This document shows, in pieces, positions 8,101-16,775 of a DNA stretch of 23,085 nucleotides (position 1 is its first letter; each line of letters starts with the position of its first letter). The notes beneath the pieces are model-generated. The model did no database searches, had not been told where the DNA came from, and worked only from the letters and a program-made list of their open reading frames with translations. The stretch is from Pseudomonadota bacterium (GTDB lineage: Bacteria > Pseudomonadota > Gammaproteobacteria > Acidiferrobacterales > UBA6901), in assembly GCA_021783175.1 (NCBI GenBank), contig JAJXUF010000043.1, positions 1 through 23,085 on the forward strand. Direction: 5' to 3'. The position numbers and the translations under genes were made by a program.

Positions 8101-10006
8101 TTTGCATGAACCCCAACACGTTGACGCGTTCGTAGCGCGGGCCGCCTCGACGTCCCAAAGGCCACGACACGAGTGTGTGCGTCTCAGGAAGATTGGCAGT
8201 GTCGCTCACTTGACCGTCGACCGTGACGTGACGAAGGTTACAGCCGAGTGGCGCCGCATAGATCATGCCGGCCGCCGGGCTCGCCCCGCTGGGTGGTGTC
8301 CAGCCCAAGGCTGCCGCTTGCGAGGCCGCCATACGCTGCGCATTTTCGACCGCGGACACCAGCGCCATGCCGTCGGCAAATAATTGGACACTCTGCGCGA
8401 GTTGACCCTCGGTCCCATTGACGATCGATCCAGCAATGTCCCATTGCGCGAGATTCCAGGTGAACCACGGTCCGGTATCAAAACGACCATTGACCACGAC
8501 TGTTGACGCGTCGCGCCCCAACACATTGGCCAATGCCTGCTCGGGCGTCGTTCCGGTTCCGGGAATGGCCTGCACCGGAAATTTCTGCACCGTTGACTCC
8601 CAGATGCCTCGTGCCTTTTGAACATAGTTCGCAACGATGCCGCCGGCGGGAGCTGCGCTTTTCAGCGCATTAGCCGGCGCGATGACGGGCAAGACGCCGT
8701 ACGGCGTCGTGCCGATTCGAAATGGGGGCACGGAGCCGCGCGCGCGAACGCTCTGCGTCACGAATTGGCGTAAGATTGTTTGATCACTCGGCGCAAGAGA
8801 GACACCCAGTATGTAGCGCAGAAAATAATCTCCCGTAGCGGGCCACGCCGCCGTCGACATCGCAACGGCATCCCGCTGGTCGATTTGTGCGGCATTTTGC
8901 GCGTGGATCACGAAACTCGGATCCACCCCTAGCGCACCGGCGAATAATTGCGCGTCAGTGACGCTGCCGGTCTGCAGCTGCAACGGCGTCGCGGCGCCGG
9001 CATTCGCGGATGACACGCCGGTTCGTTCTGCCATGAAACTTCGCGTAAATCCCGGGTCAGATCGCGTATACCCGGAGACACTATCCGGGGAGTTCTTGGT
9101 CGGCGCGCCTTGCGGAATGAAATCAAAGCCCGCCGTATAACGATGCGCCGTCAAGAGGTTTTCGATGACTGCCTGACCTGCAGGCCCATAGTCCCCGGTA
9201 ACGCCGAATACGACGACTTGATCAAATCCAGTGGCGCGCTGCGCAGCGTTGATGTTGATCGCGACCGCCATTCCCACGTTCTGTGCCTGAGTGAAATCCG
9301 ATAACCAGCTCATCGCACTGGTGGGTCCGCCAGGGGCGCCGATCGCGCCCGTGGCTCCGGGGTCCAGGCTGACGGCCAAATCCGCCGCCAGCCGGGTGAC
9401 CTCAACGACCTGGGTCGTCGTGCCGGCCGTGAGCATCACGAACCATTGCGCCGGCAGTGCGCGTGCCATTGCTGGTTGTGACCACGAACTTGGGCGCGAC
9501 GATCCCGGAGCTGTCGTCGGAAAGGTACGTCCGGTACCCAATACGGCAGAGCCGCCGGAACTGGCCCAGCTGTCGAAGTCGGATGGCCCCGTCCTGTTCG
9601 CGATGTAGGCCGCTCGGCGCGGGCCGAAGGTCGCGGCGAGACTTGCCCACGCTTGTTGCTGCAAATTCGTTTGCGATGCCATCAGCGGCCACATCGCGGT
9701 CCAGTATTGCAACGCCGCGGCCCATTCGTCGGCGGTGAGATTCGGGTCATGGCTGTCAATCGCGAACTGGTCCGGAAATATCCGTACCCACAACTGCGGG
9801 CCGCCCGGCGTATCGGCAAATCGCGTTTCAATTCGAACCGGCAACAGCAAGAGCGGCTCGAATCCGCGCAGGCTTTCAAACGTAATATCGGTCGTCGTCA
9901 AGTCCACCGTTTGAGTGCTGGCCCCCGAGATGATCGGACCTTGGATTGGAACCTGAACCGGAGTGACGGCGTTCGCAGCCGGAATTTTGGCGCCCGGCGT
10001 ACTCAT
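5126..10006 (-). CDS. Giant uncharacterised protein, 1626 residues (operon gene 4)
   Basis: The largest protein of the operon; no named family recognised. The N-terminus (about residues 48-90) reads GFEPLLLLPVRIETRF, then LWVRIFPDQFAIDSHDPNLT, which I take as a conserved block of an uncharacterised large-protein family. Long Ala/Thr/Ser-rich stretches follow. A proline-rich linker lies at about 1338-1359, just before IFGPRFMVLPVITP. Near the C-terminus (about 1510-1555) are FDEWLEQIPNSAEKPAVAFH and GGRAPQSLLLAIAP. There is no signal peptide and no clear membrane segment, and I see no enzyme motif, so a structural or scaffold role is possible but unproven. Its ATG overlaps the stop of the 1081-residue gene by 4 bp (10003-10006), which implies coupled translation. 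The gene for the 577-residue protein follows after a few bases. Confidence 0.87.
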   Translation of the reverse strand: MSTPGAKIPAANAVTPVQVPIQGPIISGASTQTVDLTTTDITFESLRGFEPLLLLPVRIETRFADTPGGPQLWVRIFPDQFAIDSHDPNLTADEWAAALQYWTAMWPLMASQTNLQQQAWASLAATFGPRRAAYIANRTGPSDFDSWASSGGSAVLGTGRTFPTTAPGSSRPSSWSQPAMARALPAQWFVMLTAGTTTQVVEVTRLAADLAVSLDPGATGAIGAPGGPTSAMSWLSDFTQAQNVGMAVAININAAQRATGFDQVVVFGVTGDYGPAGQAVIENLLTAHRYTAGFDFIPQGAPTKNSPDSVSGYTRSDPGFTRSFMAERTGVSSANAGAATPLQLQTGSVTDAQLFAGALGVDPSFVIHAQNAAQIDQRDAVAMSTAAWPATGDYFLRYILGVSLAPSDQTILRQFVTQSVRARGSVPPFRIGTTPYGVLPVIAPANALKSAAPAGGIVANYVQKARGIWESTVQKFPVQAIPGTGTTPEQALANVLGRDASTVVVNGRFDTGPWFTWNLAQWDIAGSIVNGTEGQLAQSVQLFADGMALVSAVENAQRMAASQAAALGWTPPSGASPAAGMIYAAPLGCNLRHVTVDGQVSDTANLPETHTLVSWPLGRRGGPRYERVNVLGFMQNLTVTALLSFVPNGEDLTLLAVIVRQALLLEYANAAGQILGQTLSDPEECMAPPGQQPNTLLWALSQTVYTPPAGLPAASGTLGDYIWAQVQTTAGQAAAPFQALVSLLDAIEHLSGMTTAALERVLLESLDLCSYRLDAWATAVATATLFVNRSGYPNGISLGAWAYLENLRPTTAQALTSDELAALPSAWGTGTSIATPPVAPTKDTTGFIFAPSLTHAATGAILRNGYLSHAGGSYGAAFAIDLSSSRVRAALALMEGIRQGQPLGALLGYLFEQGLNEAGLQVLLQPFRSTYPIVANKMTQYAAGPADAVAASNVVDGAALQQAWESDSIPWGQGGLPATADPTYSSVTALLDMLSDRVDALNDIAVAESIYEVAKGNPTRTGGALNASSREQHPPQPQVIDTPRTGLDLTQRVLSLFAVNPASPPTTSIWLGSAPSSPRASAEPWLEAWLNALLPNPANVQFQVNYTPEGGGAAVTSDPLTLATAGLAALDLLALAPPPPSGASASTLDGSDLVGSDLDRWLLVQYAGNHTLPSGATPISLVYSPSTPLMAPLMSIPQLLVLVRSLQETIRASRPLVPADLVPPATTVPVSDLDLSGIATRLSAACTALVNLNSSISAAISALSATLTAANGDALSLQLMNAAAFGFPGSPPVTTARDAASLSALLAQADTINTAVARRIASLTGNTALYNPTSNTLVLAAPPPSPPPTVPPTVPPTPTPSSVLKLAQDTAEAIFGPRFMVLPVITPTTTGSTSDPVASAAANLAAAVAAWNTSSDHLSAAGVLQQLTHIRPPIARLDEMLTLSSVLSGAPAADFAVAQLGGQVAYSPSNPWLGVGPLSSPVPPLLGSSTTLQGSYALLVWTPAVLGSTTGASMCGLWFDEWLEQIPNSAEKPAVAFHYAEPGGRAPQSLLLAIAPASMERWSARTVRDTVLEAVALAKIRTVDPQTLELGGQVGQLLPALFAGFGPFTVSSEIPALPTSINPVGS

Positions 10007-13000
10007 GCCGACCCCGCGCCGCCTGGCAGCATGAGATCGGCATGGATCGCAACCTGAACGGGCTTACGAAAGGTGATTGACGCCATGTTTGCCGAGTCGC
10101 TGCCCCAGTTCATCGGGAGTGAAGTTGCCGTGCTCGCCGGCGGTTGCGGCGCCACCGTTGCGAAGCCGCTCGGAAAGCATTGCCATGACAGCGCGGATCC
10201 CGTGGGCTCCAGGCCGAAGCGCGGCTGAGTGGGGTGTTGTTGCAGTATGAAGTAGTAGCCCGGGTAGTCTGGGCCGGAGAGCGCCGATGAGGGAGTCAGA
10301 TTGAATCCGAAGTAGCTCAAGTCGGGAGCCATCGTGCCGCGAAACAGCGGATGCAGTTCCTGGGTCTGATCCGGATTTGGAATTCGCGTCACAGTGCCGT
10401 CGGCTTGAGTTTGGAATGCGCCGGGCACCGCATACATATGCGTGGTCGGGTAGCGGCGCAGGAGTTCGCCGCGAATCAGCAGCACCAGCACACCGCCAGA
10501 CGCCGGGCTTGCGGGGTTGGGATGCGTACCGATATTCGTCCCCGGGTCCCAGGTATCAATCGGCGGAATGTCCTTCAGTTCTTCGATCAGTTGCGGCGAG
10601 CCAAGCGGTGGATCGGCAGGCTCCGGTACGTAGCCGGAAACATCCCAAAATTGTCGAAAATAACTGCCGCGTTGATCCGTGGGATAGCCGTTCCACAACA
10701 GTTGCCGACCCATCTCGAAGTTCAGTCCCACCATATAGGACTCGATGAACGCGGCATTAGGTTGGAGTAAACCGATCGATTCGCGCGGAATGGTGCCGAC
10801 GCCAGGCAACAAAAATTCTTGGGACAGGTCGCGCAGCGGCGCGTACATCGGCTGCGGAAAATCCGGCGCCGCCATGATCGGCTCTATCGGATCCGCCGGC
10901 AGCCACTGTAGCCGCGAATTCACGTTCACCAACGAGAGCGCGCGTCTCACCACGGTGTTCGTCGGATTGAGAGCGCTCAAAACGGAACTCGCGAGCGATC
11001 CGAGATCGATTGATCCTGACGACGATTGTGGAGGAGTGACGCCGTTCCAAGTCGAAAGCACGCCCTGCAAGGTATTGCGGAAGGTAATGGCATCACCGGA
11101 GTCCGAACCCGGCGTGACCGTGCCCGTCACAATCGTGACGCCGGTGCCGACGACTTGGTATCCGGAGAGTCCTGGACCATTCAACGAGGAACCCACAATC
11201 GTCACTCCGCCCGGGCCCGATTGCGGCGTGCCATACCCTTGTGAATTGGTCGTCGAGGTGGTGGTCGGGCCAGTTCCTGTTGTCACGCCGGTTACATCGC
11301 CAAGCAGCCACCAAACCAGGAGTATCGCCAGCAGAAGAATCAAGAGCGAGATAATTACAGCGGCCGGCAGCCAGCCTCCTGCGGTGCCAGCCATCAAAAT
11401 TACGATGTCCAAGAGAATGGCGATCACGACGACGATCAAGCCCGCGAGGCTGGCCCAGGGCTGAAGCCATCCAGGAACCGGGCCGAGAATGCTGCCGATG
11501 GGGGTGCCCGAAGTTGTTGTTGTCGACCCGCCCGAGTTCGTCGAGCCGCCGGAGACGATCGGGTAGATGGCGGTACCGGTCCCTGCTCCGCTCGGTGCCA
11601 GCAGCGACACGCTGCCGTCATTTAGTCCCGTGATCATTCCGTCGCTGCTCATGCCAGCTTGACCTTGGGATGTACGAATCGGGCCGAACGGACTTATCAA
11701 TCGACGGAACGCGGGAAAGAAAGCTCGCCACGGAATGGGGCTCGACGCGATTGTCGACCAAGCCGTCGCGGCCGTTGCTCCGCTGCCGATCCCGATGCGC
11801 CGCAAAACATTGGACGCCAGCATCAACAGCATGGTCGGCGATGCCGCCACGAAGGTGGACTGATAGGTCTGCTGGAGGGCAGCGCGGGCCATTTGCGCAT
11901 GTCGCAAAATCCGATTGGCGAGATCAATGCCAGCAATCTGTCGCCAGGCTGAGGTCATCAGCGACGATCGCTGAGTCGTGACCACTTGGGCGCCGAGACC
12001 GGCCGGCGCTCGCAGACGCGGATCAAGATTCAGCTCATTCACCCATCCGGTGGCCGTCGCGCTGATGTCTGTGATCGCTGCGTGATAGCGGCCATAAATC
12101 GGCGGCACCACGACCGGATCGGGATCGGCCGGATTTCCGGTCACTGGCGTTGCCGCGTTAATGACGTTGGCCAGGGCAGGTTTGAACGTCGCCTGATCGG
12201 TGCTACTCCATTCATCCACGGACGTTGAGCCTAGCGGCGGCACGGTGTCGAGCGCGCCATGCAACTCAAGTGTCGTGTTGCCAGACGTCGCCGCGGGTAG
12301 GTTCCAAGCGGCGAGATTCCGGGCGTCATCGACCGCCATCGCTCGAGAACCCACCCCGCTTAGCACCTGCGGCGATAGGCGCCTAGCCAACGACTCAAAG
12401 TCGCCCGCATCGCTCGTCGAAAACGAAAACGAATGGTAGATAGGCAGATTGACGGATGCGTCACCGACGTTCCAGGCCGGACCCAATGGATCGGTCGAGG
12501 TCGACGGGGTGGGGAGCGAGGATGGGAGCATGGTCGTTGCGCCCGCGAGAAAAGCCGGAACCAGAAAGGCCGTGTAGTGCGTGTCAGGCTGCAGCGCCCG
12601 TGGGCACAACAGTCGCGACACGAAGCGTTGTGGCTGATTGGTGATGAGGGAATCCAAGGTATCGCTGCCAAGCGGCCCAGTGAGCTGGGCATGAGCCCAC
12701 GCCCAGGAGTCGCCGAGGTCGAGCAGAATCTGCGGTCTATTCGAGAGGTGAATCCAATCGAGGCCTTGCGAGGTAGCCGCTTTGGTCAGCGTGTATTCAC
12801 CATCGGCCAGCACGATGAGCACGATCCATGGTCGCAGGCGGCCCTGGGTGGTACCACTCGCGGTTGGCGCCGCCTGGGCCGGCGTGAAAAGCCACGGAAT
12901 ATCGGGATCATCGAATTCGATGCTGGCAAAATAGTTCGGTTCGAAATTGGCGGTGCCATCGGCGGGCTCGCTGAGCACGACGTGGCGCGTATCGAATCCC

Positions 13001-13248
13001 ACCACATCGCCCGGGCCGTATAGCAACAACGTCGAGTTGTTACTGGAATCGACCGGGCCGCTCGTCAAGCTGTTCGAGTAATTGTTGGGCCCGGTCGCCG
13101 AAATTGCCAAGGCAATACTTGGGGCCACGCGCGAGGCCACAAGATTCCCGCTCAAGGCGTCCGTGTACTTAGTCGGAATGTCAGCGGCGGCACCCCGCCG
13201 AAACACTGGGTAGTAAAAATATTTGGCCAACGGTGCCGGGGTCGACAT
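10003..13248 (-). CDS. Uncharacterised protein with internal membrane hairpin, 1081 residues (operon gene 3)
   Basis: No named family recognised. The N-terminal domain (residues 1-150) contains LLYGPGDVVGFDTRHVV, NFEPNYFASIEFDDPDIPWL and RLRPWIVLIVL. A later block around 829-870 reads FIESYMVGLNFEMGRQLLW and YPTDQRGSYFRQFWD, and the C-terminus has YYFILQQHPTQPRFGLEP. In between, about residues 600-655, are two adjacent hydrophobic helices (LAGLIVVVIAILLDIVILMA and AAVIISLLILLLAILLVWWL) flanked by Gly/Ser/Thr-rich linkers. These look like a membrane hairpin inside an otherwise soluble protein. There is no N-terminal signal. The start ATG shares one base with the TAA of the upstream gene (TAATG at 13250-13246), so translation is coupled. 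Function unknown; membrane contact is inferred. Confidence 0.86.
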   Translation of the reverse strand: MSTPAPLAKYFYYPVFRRGAAADIPTKYTDALSGNLVASRVAPSIALAISATGPNNYSNSLTSGPVDSSNNSTLLLYGPGDVVGFDTRHVVLSEPADGTANFEPNYFASIEFDDPDIPWLFTPAQAAPTASGTTQGRLRPWIVLIVLADGEYTLTKAATSQGLDWIHLSNRPQILLDLGDSWAWAHAQLTGPLGSDTLDSLITNQPQRFVSRLLCPRALQPDTHYTAFLVPAFLAGATTMLPSSLPTPSTSTDPLGPAWNVGDASVNLPIYHSFSFSTSDAGDFESLARRLSPQVLSGVGSRAMAVDDARNLAAWNLPAATSGNTTLELHGALDTVPPLGSTSVDEWSSTDQATFKPALANVINAATPVTGNPADPDPVVVPPIYGRYHAAITDISATATGWVNELNLDPRLRAPAGLGAQVVTTQRSSLMTSAWRQIAGIDLANRILRHAQMARAALQQTYQSTFVAASPTMLLMLASNVLRRIGIGSGATAATAWSTIASSPIPWRAFFPAFRRLISPFGPIRTSQGQAGMSSDGMITGLNDGSVSLLAPSGAGTGTAIYPIVSGGSTNSGGSTTTTSGTPIGSILGPVPGWLQPWASLAGLIVVVIAILLDIVILMAGTAGGWLPAAVIISLLILLLAILLVWWLLGDVTGVTTGTGPTTTSTTNSQGYGTPQSGPGGVTIVGSSLNGPGLSGYQVVGTGVTIVTGTVTPGSDSGDAITFRNTLQGVLSTWNGVTPPQSSSGSIDLGSLASSVLSALNPTNTVVRRALSLVNVNSRLQWLPADPIEPIMAAPDFPQPMYAPLRDLSQEFLLPGVGTIPRESIGLLQPNAAFIESYMVGLNFEMGRQLLWNGYPTDQRGSYFRQFWDVSGYVPEPADPPLGSPQLIEELKDIPPIDTWDPGTNIGTHPNPASPASGGVLVLLIRGELLRRYPTTHMYAVPGAFQTQADGTVTRIPNPDQTQELHPLFRGTMAPDLSYFGFNLTPSSALSGPDYPGYYFILQQHPTQPRFGLEPTGSALSWQCFPSGFATVAPQPPASTATSLPMNWGSDSANMASITFRKPVQVAIHADLMLPGGAGSA

Positions 13249-16200
13249 TACGCTACCTGCGCCAGCTCGTAAGCGGCGACTATTTGGAGAGTTTGGGCTT
13301 CACGCGGATGTGCGCTGAGATATTGCTGCAGAGCTAGCTGCACCTCGTAGTAACTGCCTGCGGTCGGCACGATATCGGTGCGCTGAGTTTGGTTCAGCGC
13401 CGATACGACGAGATACAACTCCGCGTTGACGCCCACCGCGCTTATCAGACCAGGCGCGATGTAGCGCTGTGCCGTGGCTTGACGGCGCGGCGAATTGGCG
13501 GAAGGTCCAGTCGCGCTTAGTGCCAATACGGTGGATTGAAGCGGCTGATAGCCGGTTGCTCCCCGCACAGGGCCTGTCGTGGGATCGTCCTCCACGAAGG
13601 TTTGATATACGACATCGGTCTCAATACTGAAGGGCGCCAGAATGGAGCCCGCGGAGAACATCGCGCCTGAATCGTGCATCGTGTAGGAGGGCTTCGAGAT
13701 CTTGTCCTGGTCCGACATGGCAATGAACTGTCCATCAGCGAATTCGTCCGTCACGGTATTGGTCGGACTTAAGGTTGTGGTCGCGCCGTTCAACGAGACG
13801 CCCATTACCGTGAACAAGGTTGCATCCGAAGGGGCCGCGTTGCCGAACTTGGAAATCTGCAGGTTGAGCGGCACCACGGTTTGATGAAACGCAATGGACC
13901 CGAGCGGATGCACGACGACACAGGGCTCGGAAGTCGGCAGCGCAACCAACGTCGCCACGCGTCCCGCGTCCGGTGGCAGCGTCGCCGACCAATTGTGGTA
14001 GTCCTGCAGTGCGGTTTGAAAGGGTGTGAACGTCGAGACGGACGGCGGATTCTGTGAGGTGGCGCTCTGTCCAAAGGTCGCGTCGATGCTGACCGACACG
14101 CTGAAGAACAATATTGAAAAGCTCGCATCGCCATGGATGTGCCACGGCGACGGACCCGAGAGCAACCCGTCTAGGTGAATGCTCATCAGTATCGAGCCAC
14201 CGGCAAGGATGTCGAGCTCAGCGCTCAAATCGATGAGGAACCCAAACGGGTTGAACACGATCAGAATGTCGTAGCCTAAATGCCCATCGACGCCAAACCC
14301 CGAGGCCATGGCAGTCAGGTGCGCCTTGGCACCATGCTGTACCGAGTTGGAAGTGACTGCGAAATAACCCAGAACGCCAATACCTGGATTGCCGCCGTTG
14401 CCGAGATTGATGGCCATGGCCGCCAAGGTCGGAAATCCTGGAGGCGGCTGAAACTGGGGATTCAGACCGCCGACGGATAAAGCAAAGCTCGGGCTCTCAC
14501 CATAATTAAGCAGAAACGCGGAATCGCCCTGAATCGTGAAGGCGGCGATGTAGGAGTTGTAAAGCGACGCGTCGATCTCGATTTTCTTAGCGTCGCAATC
14601 CCACGTTCCCAGAACATCCAGATTCAGAAGAATGAGCGGCGTGTCGGGATCAGGAACTCCTACGATAATTGAGCCCAAGATGGCCAATGTGACCGGATCG
14701 GGCAGCGAGATAATGATGCCAAGTTCCGCGGTCAGGAGCGCGGGGTCGCCCCAAGTGATCGTAATAAATGGTCCAATCACGAAATGCGACTCCAGCGGCG
14801 GAAAGATTGCCGCTATTCCCTTGACTAACGTCGGCGCCTGACTGGCAAGATCCCCTTGCAGGAAGACGATGTCATCGATTGTGTGAGCGCGAAATGCCGC
14901 GCGCAGCGGGTCGATTGCCATCGACCGATTTATGCCGAGCAAACCACCCACGCCCGACAAGAAGAAGCCGAATCCGAGAGTGATGGGGGGGAAATCTGCG
15001 GAGATGATGATGACGAAAGAGACTTCAGGCTGCGTATTGAGCAAGCCGAAGGCCTTCAACTGCAGCATCTCGATCGTGAGTTCCAGTCCGCCGGCGTATT
15101 GAAACTGCGCTGGATCGAAATCCACGAAGCCGCCGCCGCTGACGGCTTCTGCGTCGATTGACAGGCCGAGGCCGGTGGGTGGGACGAAGCCCACCTCCAA
15201 ATTGACGATCCCCAAATTGCCACTGCCAAACTGAACATCGAGCGAAAATCCGATTCCATCGACTTCGGCCGAAATCGGTCCAAGCGCGCCAGTTCCCGTG
15301 ACGGTGAGCGGAATTTTCAATCCCGAGGTGGCCGCAGTGATGCCCACGCCAATCGAATCAATTTCGATCGGCCCAAGCGACAAGTGCAATGGAATTGAAA
15401 CTTCAAGCCCAGCACCGCCCTTGAACTGGAATCCATGCTTCGAATCCCAGGTGAGATCGAAGTCCACGTTCATGGTAAGCCCATCGGCTGGCAAAAGTGT
15501 CTGAAGGAAACCGTCAGCATCGGAAATATCGATGACGATCTCGCCCTGGGAAACTTTCGCCTCGAAGCCGACTTCGCCGGTGGCTTGATTTTTGACCGCG
15601 TCCCAGCTGAATCCCGCCGATGTGCTGACGACCACTTGTGCCGCTTGTACGACGCTGCTGCTGGTCGCGCCAAAGAGAACCAGGGGCGTCGTCGGATCCG
15701 GCGACTGTCCGGTGAGCGCCAGGCTGATCGATCCGCTCGCCGTACCCGATGGTGGATTCACGATCAACGTCGCCGGCGGCAAAATTTGAACTGATGCACC
15801 GGCCTGCAGCCCGCCGCTGACCGACAAGTTCAGTGACCACGCATCACTCAACTGAGCAAGTAGGAACGTGAATCCCTCGGTCACATCGACATACAAAGAC
15901 GCCTCAATGCCGGGAGGTGCTACTCCCGTCGTTGGCATAAAGCGGACGGCAAAGAAGTCGAGCAATGCCGGCAACGCTAAATCGGCGGCGGTGTTGACCT
16001 CGGCGATCTGTGCGTCAAAAGTGTCGTCGTCGTCGTTGTTGACAAAGTCGGGCGGCGAAGTATCCATCGACTCAACCGCCGCGCTGAGGAGCCCGAAAAG
16101 CCCTTTCAGGGCCCGAAACAATTCAACGCCATCAAAACTTGGATCTCCCCAGCCGAACCGCTGTTCGATCACCCCGACCGGATTCGAGAGAAATTTCGAG

Positions 16201-16757
16201 ATGTTCTCAGGAGAAAACGTTGATTGCGCGACCGTGACCGTGTTGCCGCCCAGCGTGATTGGCGCCGGACTGACCGAAAGCAGACCGACGATTTTGAGAG
16301 TTTGCGCGAGTCTGGGACGATACGAAAGCAGATATTGCGCAAATGTGGCCTTGGCAAGCGCCTCGACGAAAGTTGCTGCAAACGCGCTCAAATCCACAGG
16401 AGTACTCAACGCATTTCCCGCTCGCGTCAAGTCGTTGGCTACTGTTTGGAGCGCCGTAAACACCGCTTCGATGGCGGAAATGAGGTTGACCGTGGCCGAG
16501 GCGAGCCCAGTTATATCGTCGGCGTCGATGGCAGAAATTACAGCCTGGACGGGTGTGGACAAGGAGGCGACCGCTTCGACCGCGGTTGTCACATTGCCAA
16601 TAAAGATGGTGTCTCCGGTTAAATCCGGCGGTGTGCTCAGCCCCAGTTCACCGAGCAATTTGGTAATGTTGTCGACCGCAAGCAGCCCTTTGACTGAACT
16701 GAGTGCGTAGGAGAGTTCCAATGCGCACAACTCGAGGGTGCCGGGTGAGTTGTTCAT
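13248..16757 (-). CDS. DUF6603-like giant protein, 1169 residues (operon gene 2)
   Basis: The middle and C-terminal part (about residues 420-960) resembles what I remember of DUF6603, a large bacterial domain of unknown function. Characteristic stretches are GFGFFLSGVGGLLGINRSMA (about 600), DPLRAAFRAHTIDDIVF, IAAIFPPLESHFVIGPFITI, TAELGIIISLPDPVTLAILG and LSVGGLNPQFQPPPGFP (about 770). This region is made of alternating hydrophobic beta-strand-like segments rich in Gly, as in long repetitive beta structures. Residues 1-400 are Ala/Leu/Val-rich and more helical. The last ~200 residues form a separate soluble part. No signal peptide or catalytic motif is seen. The gene lies 18 bp after the 475-residue gene and overlaps the next by one base. 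No strong ribosome-binding site precedes its ATG. The DUF assignment is from memory. Confidence 0.82.
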   Translation of the reverse strand: MNNSPGTLELCALELSYALSSVKGLLAVDNITKLLGELGLSTPPDLTGDTIFIGNVTTAVEAVASLSTPVQAVISAIDADDITGLASATVNLISAIEAVFTALQTVANDLTRAGNALSTPVDLSAFAATFVEALAKATFAQYLLSYRPRLAQTLKIVGLLSVSPAPITLGGNTVTVAQSTFSPENISKFLSNPVGVIEQRFGWGDPSFDGVELFRALKGLFGLLSAAVESMDTSPPDFVNNDDDDTFDAQIAEVNTAADLALPALLDFFAVRFMPTTGVAPPGIEASLYVDVTEGFTFLLAQLSDAWSLNLSVSGGLQAGASVQILPPATLIVNPPSGTASGSISLALTGQSPDPTTPLVLFGATSSSVVQAAQVVVSTSAGFSWDAVKNQATGEVGFEAKVSQGEIVIDISDADGFLQTLLPADGLTMNVDFDLTWDSKHGFQFKGGAGLEVSIPLHLSLGPIEIDSIGVGITAATSGLKIPLTVTGTGALGPISAEVDGIGFSLDVQFGSGNLGIVNLEVGFVPPTGLGLSIDAEAVSGGGFVDFDPAQFQYAGGLELTIEMLQLKAFGLLNTQPEVSFVIIISADFPPITLGFGFFLSGVGGLLGINRSMAIDPLRAAFRAHTIDDIVFLQGDLASQAPTLVKGIAAIFPPLESHFVIGPFITITWGDPALLTAELGIIISLPDPVTLAILGSIIVGVPDPDTPLILLNLDVLGTWDCDAKKIEIDASLYNSYIAAFTIQGDSAFLLNYGESPSFALSVGGLNPQFQPPPGFPTLAAMAINLGNGGNPGIGVLGYFAVTSNSVQHGAKAHLTAMASGFGVDGHLGYDILIVFNPFGFLIDLSAELDILAGGSILMSIHLDGLLSGPSPWHIHGDASFSILFFSVSVSIDATFGQSATSQNPPSVSTFTPFQTALQDYHNWSATLPPDAGRVATLVALPTSEPCVVVHPLGSIAFHQTVVPLNLQISKFGNAAPSDATLFTVMGVSLNGATTTLSPTNTVTDEFADGQFIAMSDQDKISKPSYTMHDSGAMFSAGSILAPFSIETDVVYQTFVEDDPTTGPVRGATGYQPLQSTVLALSATGPSANSPRRQATAQRYIAPGLISAVGVNAELYLVVSALNQTQRTDIVPTAGSYYEVQLALQQYLSAHPREAQTLQIVAAYELAQVA

Positions 16758-16775
16758 GTCGATGGCATCAGGAAG

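Noticed and set aside
5200..9700. Long plus-strand frames opposite the 1626-residue gene, such as 7760-8383
   Set aside because: They are antisense shadows in GC-rich coding DNA, Arg-rich and without family likeness or ribosome-binding sites.
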